Notes under the pieces: model-generated
What the model was told of the DNA's origin: nothing
The model's input: only the letters and a program-made list of their open reading frames with translations
Databases searched by the model: none
Part shown: in pieces, positions 19,269 through 28,985 of the stretch
Layout: each line of letters begins with the position of its first letter
How positions within the stretch are numbered: the stretch's first letter is position 1
Made by a program: the position numbers and the translations under genes
NCBI GenBank assembly: GCA_904374385.1
Contig: CAJFGA010000001.1
Coordinates: forward strand, 1 to 64,000
Direction: 5' to 3'
Length of the DNA stretch: 64,000 bases
Source: an uncultured Clostridia bacterium
Lineage (GTDB): Bacteria; Bacillota; Clostridia; Christensenellales; Borkfalkiaceae

Positions 19269-21152
19269 ATGCTTTTAGACTTGGAAAACGTAGCGTTCGG
19301 CTACGATGACAAAAAAATATTCGAAAAGGTGACCTTTACCATCCATGAGGGGGAGCGCATCGGCTTTATCGGCCCGAACGGCGAGGGAAAAACGACCCTG
19401 ATCCGCATCATGACGGGCGAACTTGTGCCCGACGAAGGAAAAATCTTTAAAAAAGGCGGCTTAAAACTCGGTTATCTCGCCCAAACGGGCGGCTATGAGA
19501 GTGAAAACACCGTCTATGCGGAGATGCGCGGCGTTTTCGCGGACGTATTCGGCGCGATGGAAAAACTGCGCGATACGGAAAGGCAGCTCGCCGCGGCAGA
19601 ATACGGCAGCGCCGAATTTGCCGCGCTGTCTGCAAAATACGAGCAATTGGACAGGCGGATCGCCGCCGCAGACGGCTACAATGCCGACGTGAAGATCAAG
19701 ACCGTGCTCAACGGCATGGGATTTGAGCGGGCGTACGATCAAGTTATTTCCACCATGAGCGGGGGAGAAAAGACGCGCCTCAAGCTGTGCCGCCTCCTTT
19801 TGGAAGAACCGGAGATCCTTTTTTTAGACGAGCCCACCAACCACCTCGACGTTTCCACGCTGTTTTGGCTGGAAAGCTATCTCGCCTCTTATAAGGGCGC
19901 GATCTTCGCCGTATCGCACGACCGGTATTTTCTCGACCGGGTGGTGCAGAAGATCTTTGAACTGGAAAACAGGCGGGTACAGGTTTACCGCGGCAATTAT
20001 TCCAAATACAAGATATTAAAGGCGGAAAAGGTGCTTACCCAGCAGCGCGAATATGACAAACAGCAGGAAGAGATCGCCGCGCTCAAAGATTATGTGGCAC
20101 GCAACATCGTGCGGGCGACGACGGCAAAGAGCGCGCTTTCGCGCGTAAAAAAGCTGGAAAACATGGAAGTGCTTGAAAAGCCCCTGCCCCCGCCCCAACC
20201 GCCGCGGTTTCGCTTTACGTTCGACGAAAAGAGCGAAGAATCGGCACTGCGCGTTGACGGGCTTTCGCTGGCGGCGGGCGGCAAGCCCCTGTTCGCAGAC
20301 GCCTCTTTTGAAGTGCGCCGCGGCGATAAAGTGGCGATCGTCGGCGAAAACGGTACGGGAAAATCCACCCTGATCCGCGCGCTCGTCAAACATATCGACC
20401 CCGCCGTGCACTGGGGGCGCTTCGTCAAAACAGGGTATTACGATCAGGAAAATGCCGACCTCGACCCCGACGAGACGGTTTTGGGCGCGCTGTGGCACAA
20501 GCACACGGGTTGGACGCAGACGGAGGCGCGCGCGGCGCTCGCGCGGGCAAAACTGACCGCCGAAGACATCGAAAAAAAGGTCAAAAGCCTTTCGGGCGGG
20601 GAGCGGGCAAAACTGTCACTCGTTCTGCTGGAGGCGGAGCGGGCTAACTTCCTCGTACTGGATGAGCCGACCAACCACCTCGACCTTTTGGCGCGGGAAG
20701 CGCTCGAAGAGGCGCTGCGCGCCTATGAAGGCACCCTGCTGTTCGTTTCGCACGACCGCTATTTTATTCAAAACCTCGCTTCGAAGGTCATAGAGATCGC
20801 AGGGCAAACGCTTACCCTCTATCCCTGCGGATACGAGGAATTCAACGAGCGGAAAAGGGCGGCATCGGAGAGGGTGCAGGCGCAGGCAAAGGAAGGCAGA
20901 GAGAGCAGGCAAAACGCTTCTTACCGTTCCAAGGCAGATCGCGCGGAGGATGCCCAAAAAAAACAGCGCATCAAACAGGCAGAAAGCGATATTGCGGAAA
21001 CGGAGGCGGAGATCGCCTCCCTGCATGAGGAAATCGCCCGCCCCGAGATTGCCGCCGACTATAAATTGATGAATGAAAAATGTGCGCGCCTCGATGCGCT
21101 GAACGAGCGCCTCGACGCGCTGTATAAAACGTATGAACAGCTGATCTCTTGA
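19269..21152 (+). CDS. ABC-F family ATP-binding cassette protein
   Basis: Two ABC domains: GPNGEGKTTLIRIM, MSGGEKTRLKLCRLLLEEPEILFLDEPTNHLD and GENGTGKSTLIRAL, LSGGERAKLSLVLLEAERANFLVLDEPTNHLD. Confidence 0.93.
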   Translation: MLLDLENVAFGYDDKKIFEKVTFTIHEGERIGFIGPNGEGKTTLIRIMTGELVPDEGKIFKKGGLKLGYLAQTGGYESENTVYAEMRGVFADVFGAMEKLRDTERQLAAAEYGSAEFAALSAKYEQLDRRIAAADGYNADVKIKTVLNGMGFERAYDQVISTMSGGEKTRLKLCRLLLEEPEILFLDEPTNHLDVSTLFWLESYLASYKGAIFAVSHDRYFLDRVVQKIFELENRRVQVYRGNYSKYKILKAEKVLTQQREYDKQQEEIAALKDYVARNIVRATTAKSALSRVKKLENMEVLEKPLPPPQPPRFRFTFDEKSEESALRVDGLSLAAGGKPLFADASFEVRRGDKVAIVGENGTGKSTLIRALVKHIDPAVHWGRFVKTGYYDQENADLDPDETVLGALWHKHTGWTQTEARAALARAKLTAEDIEKKVKSLSGGERAKLSLVLLEAERANFLVLDEPTNHLDLLAREALEEALRAYEGTLLFVSHDRYFIQNLASKVIEIAGQTLTLYPCGYEEFNERKRAASERVQAQAKEGRESRQNASYRSKADRAEDAQKKQRIKQAESDIAETEAEIASLHEEIARPEIAADYKLMNEKCARLDALNERLDALYKTYEQLIS

Positions 21153-21156
21153 CGGC

Positions 21157-21190
21157 ACAAAGCCCTTCCCCGAACGGGGAAGGGCTTTGT
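21157..21190. terminator. Bidirectional intrinsic terminator ACAAAGCCCTTCCCC-GAAC-GGGGAAGGGCTTTGT
   Basis: Perfect 15-bp inverted repeat between convergent abc-F and icd. Confidence 0.9.
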
Positions 21191-21211
21191 AAATTGGTTT
21201 ATATAAAACTT

Positions 21212-22420
21212 TTATAATTTTTCCGCGATCGCCTTCAAAAAGCCTTCCGAATCGAGCTTGACGGGAGTGATCCCCTCCGACTTGAACAGGGGCACGAGGT
21301 CGCCCGTCATTTTTCCCTCTTCGATCGTCTGAACGGTCGCTTTTTCCAGCTTCTTCGCAAAAGCCGTGAGCGCGGGGATGCCGTCCAGTTCTCCCCTCTT
21401 TGCGAGCGCGCCAGTCCATGCAAAAATGGTCGCCACGGAGTTGGTAGAGGTGGATTCCCCCTTCAGATACTTGTAATAGTGGCGGGTCACCGTGCCGTGC
21501 GCCGCTTCAAATTCGTAATTGCCGTCGGGCGAAACGAGCACGGATGTCATCATGCCGAGCGAACCGTAAGCGGTCGCCACCATGTCGCTCATCACGTCGC
21601 CGTCGTAATTTTTGCAGGCCCACAGTACCCCGCCCTCCGAGCGGACGATGCGCGCGACCGCGTCGTCGATAAGAGTATACATATATTCGATGCCCGCGGC
21701 TTCGAACTTTTCTCTGTATTCCTTTTCGTAAAGATCGTTGAAAATATCTTTGAAATGGTGGTCGTACTTTTTGGAAATGGTGTCCTTCGTGGCGAACCAG
21801 AGGGGCATTTTCACATCGAGCGCGTAATTGAAGCAGGAGCGCGCGAAACTTTCGATCGACTTATCGGTATTGTGCACCGACTGCACGATGCCGCCCCCGT
21901 TTTTAAAGTCCTGCACGAGCAGTTTTTCCTTCACTTCGCCGTTCTCCCCTTCCACGAGAAGATACGCCCTGTCCCCCTGCGCCGTACGCGTTTCCACGCC
22001 CGAATACACGTCGCCGTAGGCATGACGGGCGAGCACGATCGGTTTTTTCCAGCCGGGGATGTAGGGCGTGATGCCCTTGGCGAGGATGGGCGCGCGGAAC
22101 ACCGTTCCGTCCAGAATGCGGCGGATGGTGCCGTTCGGGCTCTTCCACATCTGTTTGAGTTTGTACTCCTCCACCCGCTGCGCGTTGGGGGTGATGGTCG
22201 CGCACTTGACGCCCACCTTATATTTTTTATTGGCGTTTGCCGCATCCACGGTGACCTGGTCGTCCGTCCTGTCGCGGTTGACAAGCCCGAGGTCATAATA
22301 CTCGGTTTTCAGGTCGACATAGGGGCAGATCAGGATATCTTTGATCCACTGCCACAAAACGCGGGTCATTTCGTCGCCGTCCATCTCGACGATCGGGTTT
22401 ATCATTTTAATCTTTGCCAT
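21212..22420 (-). CDS. icd: NADP-dependent isocitrate dehydrogenase
   Basis: [37 protein letters not shown]; type found in eukaryotes and some bacteria. Confidence 0.95.
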   Translation of the reverse strand: MAKIKMINPIVEMDGDEMTRVLWQWIKDILICPYVDLKTEYYDLGLVNRDRTDDQVTVDAANANKKYKVGVKCATITPNAQRVEEYKLKQMWKSPNGTIRRILDGTVFRAPILAKGITPYIPGWKKPIVLARHAYGDVYSGVETRTAQGDRAYLLVEGENGEVKEKLLVQDFKNGGGIVQSVHNTDKSIESFARSCFNYALDVKMPLWFATKDTISKKYDHHFKDIFNDLYEKEYREKFEAAGIEYMYTLIDDAVARIVRSEGGVLWACKNYDGDVMSDMVATAYGSLGMMTSVLVSPDGNYEFEAAHGTVTRHYYKYLKGESTSTNSVATIFAWTGALAKRGELDGIPALTAFAKKLEKATVQTIEEGKMTGDLVPLFKSEGITPVKLDSEGFLKAIAEKL

Positions 22421-22533
22421 ATCCGTACTCCTTGCAGAGATGTTTCTTCCTATATTTTACCAAAAAACAAAGAAAATCACAAGCGTTTACCCTGCCGCCA
22501 AACAAAAACGGCGGGATAACTCCCGCCGCATTT

Positions 22534-22722
22534 TTATCGTTTCGGCAATAAAGCCGTCAGCATATTTCCTTCGCCGATCCGCCTGCCGCTCGTATCGCAA
22601 GTATATCTGCCGTCAAAATAGCCGAGTCTTCTCCCCGAAGGATCGGTGATGTACTGCCTATTCCCCACATCTACGATCTTGCCGATCACACGGCCCTGCT
22701 TATCTTTCAATACTTGATTCAT
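22534..22722 (-). CDS. Small conserved-looking protein with internal short repeats (GRxxG units)
   Basis: MNQVLKDKQGRVIGKIVDVGNRQYITDPSGRRLGYFDGRYTCDTSGRRIGEGN; SD upstream; 31 nt after preceding gene. Confidence 0.6.
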   Translation of the reverse strand: MNQVLKDKQGRVIGKIVDVGNRQYITDPSGRRLGYFDGRYTCDTSGRRIGEGNMLTALLPKR

Positions 22723-22753
22723 AAAAATACTCCTTTTATTTATTGAATAATGA

Positions 22754-23467
22754 TCAAATCGTTTGGTGATAATTGAGAAAATCTCTCACATCGGCTTCGG
22801 TTTCGATCGGCAGAAGGTCTTCGGGCGTAATATATTCCGATGTCACGTTCCCGTTTTCGTCTTTTTTGTACAGGCCGAACTCCTCGGCTCCATGGTTTTC
22901 AAAAAATTTCGTACACGCTTTGATTTTATATATGATCGTATCTTTATCGCCCTTATACAGTAGCGGCGAAACCAACCAACTATCCTCTTCGACCAAACGA
23001 TCGACCGGCAATTTTCCCTGTTCGACCAGCGGTGCGATCGTTCCGTCAAAAATCCAAATAAAGTCGCCTGTCGTACATGCGATTTTAGCTTCGCCGAGAA
23101 GCCTCGCAAACTCGATCCAATGATTCCGGATCATTCCCGCGGTATATTTGCCGAAACTTTTATATGAACCCAACTCCGTCAATTTATAACGTAACACCCT
23201 GTGCACATTGCTTTCCAATGTCCCTGAAATTTCCCCCTTTACCCAACCGAAGCCGCCCTCCGCTTCGGGGCTGTATAAAAGTTTATCAAAATATGCAAAT
23301 TGGATTTCTATCGAATGCTTGTTCAGTATCTTTTCTTCATCGGTCAACTTGACCGAACTATCAAACTGCGTCTTCCACAATTCGGCTATTTTGTCTACCG
23401 ATTTTGCGAGTTCCTCCAATGAAAGTGCTGTGTAATCGATTTTTGATTTCTTTTTGAAAAGTCCCAT
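22754..23467 (-). CDS. Hypothetical protein, 237 aa
   Basis: Continuous ORF with SD CGGAGGG and a consensus promoter upstream; no family recognised. Confidence 0.7.
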   Translation of the reverse strand: MGLFKKKSKIDYTALSLEELAKSVDKIAELWKTQFDSSVKLTDEEKILNKHSIEIQFAYFDKLLYSPEAEGGFGWVKGEISGTLESNVHRVLRYKLTELGSYKSFGKYTAGMIRNHWIEFARLLGEAKIACTTGDFIWIFDGTIAPLVEQGKLPVDRLVEEDSWLVSPLLYKGDKDTIIYKIKACTKFFENHGAEEFGLYKKDENGNVTSEYITPEDLLPIETEADVRDFLNYHQTI

Positions 23468-23493
23468 TTTTCCCTCCGAGTGATTTTATTTAT

Positions 23494-23522
23494 ATTATAG
23501 TAACAATTCTTGTTACTGTCAA
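23494..23522 (-). promoter_or_regulatory. Consensus promoter with palindromic 17-bp spacer (TTGACA-GTAACAAGAATTGTTAC-TATAAT)
   Basis: Direct reading of minus strand; inverted repeat GTAACAA-gaa-TTGTTAC occupies the whole spacer. Confidence 0.85.
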
Positions 23523-23529
23523 GCGATTT

Positions 23530-23546
23530 GTAACAAAAAATGATAC
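23530..23546. promoter_or_regulatory. Second, degenerate operator-like site GTAACAA-aaa-ATGATAC near the XRE gene start
   Basis: One exact half-site and a 5/7 match to the other half with the same 3-nt spacing. Confidence 0.5.
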
Positions 23547-23555
23547 ACTTTTGTC

Positions 23556-23765
23556 ATGAATTTTTTCAAAGAACGTTTAAAAGAACTGCGTCTTGAACGT
23601 AACCTGACCCAACAGGATCTCGGTAAAATACTGCATACTACCAAAATGGCAGTTTCGCATTGGGAAAAGGGGCACAGCGAACCAAGCATTGCGCAGTTGA
23701 TCGTTTTATCCGATTATTTTGATGTTTCGATCGACTATCTTGTCGGAAAAAGTAATTTCCCCTAA
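23556..23765 (+). CDS. XRE family transcriptional regulator (69 aa HTH)
   Basis: LKELRLERNLTQQDLGKILHTTKMAVSHWEKGHSEPSIAQLIVLSDYFDVSIDYLVGKS. Confidence 0.93.
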   Translation: MNFFKERLKELRLERNLTQQDLGKILHTTKMAVSHWEKGHSEPSIAQLIVLSDYFDVSIDYLVGKSNFP

Positions 23766-23774
23766 ATATGGAAA

Positions 23775-23804
23775 GCAGCGGGCCGCCCAAAGGCGGCCCG
23801 CTGC
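23775..23804. terminator. Hairpin terminator GCAGCGGGCCGCC-caaa-GGCGGCCCGCTGC
   Basis: Perfect 13-bp inverted repeat between convergent XRE gene and ddl. Confidence 0.7.
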
Positions 23805-23828
23805 TTCATCTGTTCTATAAAAAATATG

Positions 23829-24965
23829 TCATCTCCCCCGTTTTCCGCCCTTGGCGGGCAGCGAAGTGAGCACGCCGCAGTTTTTCAGCATTTTTTTGCC
23901 GCCGGCGGCCTTTGCTTCGAGTATGCCCTGTTCGATCAGATCGCTCAGCAGGCGCGAAAAGCCCGCCATGCTTTCGGCGAACAGGTAGTAAGCGAGCGAA
24001 CCGGGCACGGTGTTCATCTCGTTAAAGTATACCTCCTCTCCCGCAAGGAGAAAATCTGCGCGCACGACGCCGCAAAGATTTAAGCGGCGGTAGAGCAGTT
24101 TGGTATACCCCTTAATGCGCGCGGCGCTCTGTTCGGGCAGCGCCGCAGGAAAGTTGCGCACGCGCTCTTTGCCGCCCGCCATGTATTTGTCGCGGAAGGT
24201 CAAAATTTTATGTGCGGTGAGCGGTTCTTCACATTCGGAAACGACGATCTCGCTCCCCTTTTTATAGGCGGCGCAATTGATCTCCCGACAGCCGGCGAGA
24301 TATTTTTCGGCAATGACGACGGCGTCGTACTCCAAAGCGGACTGCACGGCGCGGACGAGCTCCGCCCTGTTTTCGGCGACGAGCACGCCGATGCTCGAGC
24401 CCTGCCGCGCCGGCTTTACAATGACGGGATAGCCGATGCGCTCTTCCACACACCGCAGCGCCATTGCCGCGCGCTTTTTGTACTCCGCCTCGCCGATGCG
24501 GAACCAGGGCGCGCTCTTGATGCCGAGCGCCTTCGCCACGAGCTTGGTTAACCCCTTATCCATAAAGACGGCGGATCCCGCCATTCCCGGAGATGCGCAG
24601 GGAATGCGGTTGAGCGCAAAGAGGGCGGATACCGTGCCGTCCTCCCCTCCCAATCCGTGACAGCCGTTGATGCCGCAGTCGATCCGGGCGACTTCTTTGA
24701 TCTTTTTTCCCTTTACGGTACACAATTTTCCGTCTAAAAAGAGCGCTTCTTCCGCCTTGGATTCGATGCCGCTGCGGAAGTTCGCCACGTCAAAGAGCGC
24801 TTTGCCCGTATAAAATTTGCCGCTTTGGGCAAGGTACACGGGGTGCGACACATACCGTTCGCGGTCGAGAACATTCGCCGCCATCGTGCCCGTGATGACG
24901 GAAATTTCATTTTCGCAGGACATGCCGCCGAACACGACGGCGATATTTTTCAAACAATTCTGCAT
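23829..24965 (-). CDS. ddl: D-alanine--D-alanine ligase
   Basis: NIAVVFGGMSCENEISVITG; INGCHGLGGEDG; VRADFLLAGEEVYFNEMNTVPG. Confidence 0.94.
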   Translation of the reverse strand: MQNCLKNIAVVFGGMSCENEISVITGTMAANVLDRERYVSHPVYLAQSGKFYTGKALFDVANFRSGIESKAEEALFLDGKLCTVKGKKIKEVARIDCGINGCHGLGGEDGTVSALFALNRIPCASPGMAGSAVFMDKGLTKLVAKALGIKSAPWFRIGEAEYKKRAAMALRCVEERIGYPVIVKPARQGSSIGVLVAENRAELVRAVQSALEYDAVVIAEKYLAGCREINCAAYKKGSEIVVSECEEPLTAHKILTFRDKYMAGGKERVRNFPAALPEQSAARIKGYTKLLYRRLNLCGVVRADFLLAGEEVYFNEMNTVPGSLAYYLFAESMAGFSRLLSDLIEQGILEAKAAGGKKMLKNCGVLTSLPAKGGKRGR

Positions 24966-25063
24966 CAATAAAAAACACCTCCGCAAAAATTTTTTTGCTT
25001 TGGTGTTTCCCGAAAAATTGAAATTTTCTTCCGGACGCGCAAAGAAGGCGCCGGCAAAGCTCT

Positions 25064-26683
25064 CTATTGATAGATATCAGGCAAATCGTTGAGGAACAAC
25101 ACGGTGTCACCGGGCTGCAATGTTTCCGACAATATTTTTTGTGCGGCGGCCAGGTCGGGCACGACGGTGAGTTTTTCCGCTTCTCCGCCTGCGGCCAAAT
25201 AACCGCGTTTGACGGCGGTGACGAGGGTTGCCCCCACCAAGATGACAAGATCCAACCCGACGAGCTTTCCGCCGAGGGCGGCGTTTTCTCCCTCTTCCAA
25301 GATACCCAATTCCACGATGCCGGGCGTGACGACAAACTTCCTGCCCGAAAAGGCTTTGAGCGCTTTGACCGCCTCTTCCGCCCCCACTACGTTGGCGTTG
25401 TAGGCGTCATCCAAAATATTGACCCCTCCCGCCGCATAAAGCTGCAGCCTGTGGGGCACATAGTCTAATTTTTCGATGCCTGCGACGATCTCTTCGCGGG
25501 TCAGCCCCAACTTATAGGCGACTGCCGCGGCGAGCGCGATATTGCGCGCATTGTGTTCGCCCAAAAGTTTGCTGTGTACTTTGCTCTCCGCCACGCCGAG
25601 TGCGAGCGTAAAATCGATGCCCCTTTCGGAAAGCACGATTTTATGTGCGCCGCATTCCCCGTGCTCCCCCATGAGCACTTTTTTCAGCTTTGCGGCGGCT
25701 ATATCCAGCTTCTGCGTATTTTCGTCTGCGGCGATAAAGGCATATCCGCCTTCCTTCGTTCCCGCCAAGATCTCTCCCTTTGCGGCGATAACGTTTTCCA
25801 ACGAGCCGAACGTTTCCACATGCTGCGGGCAGATGCCCGTAATGACGCAGTGATCGGGCACGACCATATCGCACAGCGCGGCGATATCGCCCGCGCGACG
25901 CGCGCCAATTTCCGCGATAAAGACGTCATACTCGTTCAAATCGACGTTCTCGATCGCCTTGGCGATGCCGAGAGGCGTATTGTACGACGCAGGCGTAGCG
26001 AAAACCCTGTATTTTTGCGAGAGGAGCGCGGCTATAAAATTTTTGACGCTCGTCTTGCCAAAGCTGCCCGTAATGCCGATCTTAACGCACTCGGCGGCAT
26101 GCAGCTTTTCGCGCGCGGGAATGAGAAATTTTTCATTCTTTGCTTCCGAAAAGGGCGCGTCGACCGCATTGGCGAGGCGCAGCAGAGAGGGCAATAAAAT
26201 GGGCAGAACGGCGAGCGGCAGGTAACGGAGATGGGTCACCAGGTCGATTTTTATCGCATAGGCGAGTGCATTGACGGCCACCACAAGGATTGCCGAGGCA
26301 ATAAAAACACAGATGCATTCGAGCGCATAGATCCGTTTGGCGCGCGCTGTCGAGTCAAGGGGAACTTTGAGCGCCCTTTTATCCGCGTGGCAGTATACGG
26401 CGACAAAGACGGGGAAGGGCAGCAGCGCGATATATGCCGCCCAGCTTTGCGTAAAGGAAAAGACGACGGCAAGCACCGCCGACGCGAGCGCGATGAGAAA
26501 GGCAAGCAGGATAAAGCGGGAATATACCATATTCCCCTTTCGTTTCGTCCATGCGGCGAAGCGCTTTCCGTCATAGCCGGACTGCTGCAGCGCGCCCAGC
26601 ATTTTAAAGGTGCACAGGGGCAAGAGAAGCGCGAGCGCGACGGATATGAGCGCGTATTCCGCGATCGATGCGAGTGTAAACAT
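25064..26683 (-). CDS. murF: MurF-like Mur ligase with N-terminal multi-TM domain
   Basis: N-terminal hydrophobic segments to about residue 180, then IGITGSFGKTSVKNFIAALL, NTPLGIAKAI, GEHNARNIALAAAVA, ILDDAYNANVVGAEEAVKAL. Confidence 0.85.
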   Translation of the reverse strand: MFTLASIAEYALISVALALLLPLCTFKMLGALQQSGYDGKRFAAWTKRKGNMVYSRFILLAFLIALASAVLAVVFSFTQSWAAYIALLPFPVFVAVYCHADKRALKVPLDSTARAKRIYALECICVFIASAILVVAVNALAYAIKIDLVTHLRYLPLAVLPILLPSLLRLANAVDAPFSEAKNEKFLIPAREKLHAAECVKIGITGSFGKTSVKNFIAALLSQKYRVFATPASYNTPLGIAKAIENVDLNEYDVFIAEIGARRAGDIAALCDMVVPDHCVITGICPQHVETFGSLENVIAAKGEILAGTKEGGYAFIAADENTQKLDIAAAKLKKVLMGEHGECGAHKIVLSERGIDFTLALGVAESKVHSKLLGEHNARNIALAAAVAYKLGLTREEIVAGIEKLDYVPHRLQLYAAGGVNILDDAYNANVVGAEEAVKALKAFSGRKFVVTPGIVELGILEEGENAALGGKLVGLDLVILVGATLVTAVKRGYLAAGGEAEKLTVVPDLAAAQKILSETLQPGDTVLFLNDLPDIYQ

Positions 26684-26709
26684 ATGTCTTTTCCCTCATA
26701 AAGGAAGAT

Positions 26710-27444
26710 TTATCGGAAAAATTCGCGCGCGATCGCATTGAACCGCGCGGGATCTTCGCAAAAACAGAAATGCCCGCATCCGGGCATGACGACGAGCGCC
26801 GAGCCGCGCGTGCCTTGCACGAGTTTTTCCGCCATGCAGAGCGGCGTCGCCGTGTCCTTTTCGCCGAACACATACAGCGTACGGGCACAAATTTTTTCAA
26901 GACACGGCGTAAGATCTTCATTGACGATCTTTTTATAACTTTCGCGCATGACGGGCGAAAGGGTGCGGTATTCTGGCGAACCGAAATTTTTTTCGGCAAA
27001 GCGGGGCGCCAGCTTTTTTGCGATGCGATAGGCGCGCACCCTGCACCGATACGAGAAACCGCGCTGGGGCGGAATGCCCGCGCAGCCGACCAACAGCGCC
27101 CGCGCAAATTGTTTCGGCCGTTCGGACAGCAGTTTGAGCGCAACTCTGCCGCCGAAGGAATGGGCGATGAGCCGCGCGCCTTCGCGGACGCCGAGCTGGG
27201 GCAAAAGGCGTTCGGTAAAGGCGGCATAGTCGCCCACCGACCACGCCTCGGTAAGAGGCGCGCTCTTGCCGAAGCCGATAAAATCGAATGCGGTCACGCG
27301 GTAATATTTTGCAAAATATTTTATCTGGCAGGTAAAACTTTCCTTTGAAGAGAGGTAACCGTGCAGGAAGACGAGGTCTTCCCCTGCCCCCTCTTGCAGG
27401 ACGGATATTTCTTTTCCCTCCGATAAAATGGCGCACCTCCGCAA
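26710..27444 (-). CDS. Alpha/beta hydrolase
   Basis: DLVFLHGYLSSKESF, LIAHSFGGRVALKLL (GxSxGG), late PGCGHFCF. Confidence 0.9.
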   Translation of the reverse strand: MRRCAILSEGKEISVLQEGAGEDLVFLHGYLSSKESFTCQIKYFAKYYRVTAFDFIGFGKSAPLTEAWSVGDYAAFTERLLPQLGVREGARLIAHSFGGRVALKLLSERPKQFARALLVGCAGIPPQRGFSYRCRVRAYRIAKKLAPRFAEKNFGSPEYRTLSPVMRESYKKIVNEDLTPCLEKICARTLYVFGEKDTATPLCMAEKLVQGTRGSALVVMPGCGHFCFCEDPARFNAIAREFFR

Positions 27445-27473
27445 AGATCCGTGCCCGCGCGCCCAATCGCGCG

Positions 27474-27911
27474 CTATAAAACTTTTTCCATCACGAGCGC
27501 GTCCTCCCCGTCGCCGTAATAGCGGGGGCGGGCATACCTTCCGACGTAACCCGCCTTCAAATACAGCCGCATAGCCGCCGCATTGGAGACGCGCACTTCG
27601 AGAAACATCCTTTTTGCGCCCGCCGAACGGGCACCCTCTTCCAATTGTCGCAGCAGCGCCGCCGCGATTCCGCGCCGGCGGAAACCGCTTTCGACGGCGA
27701 GATCGGCGAGATCTGCCTCTTCTCCCGCTACCATGCAGAAGCCGTAACCGACGACGCTACCCTCCTCTTCCGCTGCCAGCGTCAGGGCACGGTCGTTAAA
27801 AAAGGTATCGGCAAGCATCTGAAAAGTCCAAGGATCGGAAAAACATTTTTTTTCTATTGCGGCGATCGAAAAGATATCTTCGTATACCCATTTGCGATAG
27901 AGCATGCTCAT
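27474..27911 (-). CDS. rimI: Ribosomal protein alanine N-acetyltransferase RimI
   Basis: GNAT motifs LAVESGFRRRGIAAALLRQLEE; adjacent to tsaB with ATGA overlap. Confidence 0.88.
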   Translation of the reverse strand: MSMLYRKWVYEDIFSIAAIEKKCFSDPWTFQMLADTFFNDRALTLAAEEEGSVVGYGFCMVAGEEADLADLAVESGFRRRGIAAALLRQLEEGARSAGAKRMFLEVRVSNAAAMRLYLKAGYVGRYARPRYYGDGEDALVMEKVL

Positions 27912-28519
27912 TGCCTCCTGCCTTCCCGCTCCTCTTCCGCCTGACTCTTTTTCAGGTAGAATGCGGAAAGTTCGCCGAAATCGCTTTTCCCCGCCGCGCG
28001 GACCGCCGCCAAAAGCCCCGCCGCGGGATCGGCCTTGCGGTATGGAACGGGCAGAGGAAAATAAGAGCATACCGTATACTCCCGCGCCAGATCGGCGAGC
28101 GCGCCGCCGTCTATGCGCGCGGGTTCACCCAAGATCCGCTTGTCTGCCGCAAAGGTACACACATAATAAAATCCCCTTCCGGCAGGGACCGCCGCCGCCA
28201 GCTTGCCTTCTGCATTATATGCAAGGGTCTGAAAAGATGTTATGCCCAAGGCGGGCTTTTGCACCGCCGCGCAAAAGCCTTTCGCCGCGGAAACGCCGAT
28301 GCGGATGCCCGTAAACGACCCCGGGCCGGTGACTGCGGCAAAAAAATCGCACTCCCTCGGCGCAAGGCCCGCCTTTGCGAGCGTTTCCTCGACGGCGCCC
28401 ATCAGACGCACCGAATGCTGCATGCCGCACTGCGGTTCAAAACAAATCTCCGCCCTGCCGTTCTTCGCGGCGATGACGGTGAGATATTCGTTGGACGTAT
28501 CGATGGCGAGAAAATTCAT
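27908..28519 (-). CDS. tsaB: tRNA threonylcarbamoyladenosine biosynthesis protein TsaB
   Basis: MNFLAIDTSNEYLTVIAAKNG...VTGPGSFTGIRIGVSAAKGF. Confidence 0.95.
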   Translation of the reverse strand: MNFLAIDTSNEYLTVIAAKNGRAEICFEPQCGMQHSVRLMGAVEETLAKAGLAPRECDFFAAVTGPGSFTGIRIGVSAAKGFCAAVQKPALGITSFQTLAYNAEGKLAAAVPAGRGFYYVCTFAADKRILGEPARIDGGALADLAREYTVCSYFPLPVPYRKADPAAGLLAAVRAAGKSDFGELSAFYLKKSQAEEEREGRRQ

Positions 28520-28911
28520 GGCGCTACGATCTCCCTTTCCTTTTCTCCGCGCTTCAAAATGCGCACGACTTTGCAGCGCTCCGGCAGAACGTCGGCAATG
28601 TTCTGCGGCCATTCGACCACGCAGACGCCGCCCGCATAAAAGTAATCGCACAGGCCGAGCGCCTCCGCCTGCGCGCCGTTTTTAAGGCGATAACAGTCAT
28701 AATGGTATAAAACGCCGCCATAGTCGTTCATATAGGCGTAAGTGGGGCTTGTGATCTCGTCCTCTATGCCCAAGCCTTGGGCGAGCCCCTTGACAAATAT
28801 CGTCTTGCCCGCACCCATTTCGCCCTCTAACAGGACGACGTCGCCTGGCACGAGCGTCTTGGCATATTCTTTTGCAAAATCGATCGTTTCGCGTTCGCTA
28901 TTCGAGATCAT
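28516..28911 (-). CDS. tsaE: tRNA threonylcarbamoyladenosine biosynthesis ATPase TsaE
   Basis: LVPGDVVLLEGEMGAGKTIFVKGLAQGLG; SPTYAYMNDYGG; ATGA overlap with tsaB. Confidence 0.95.
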   Translation of the reverse strand: MISNSERETIDFAKEYAKTLVPGDVVLLEGEMGAGKTIFVKGLAQGLGIEDEITSPTYAYMNDYGGVLYHYDCYRLKNGAQAEALGLCDYFYAGGVCVVEWPQNIADVLPERCKVVRILKRGEKEREIVAP

Positions 28912-28985
28912 GACAGCCTTCCCAAAAATAAAAGAGGCGCTTTGAACACCTCTTTCATTATAATATAACCGCCGCAATTTTGCAA

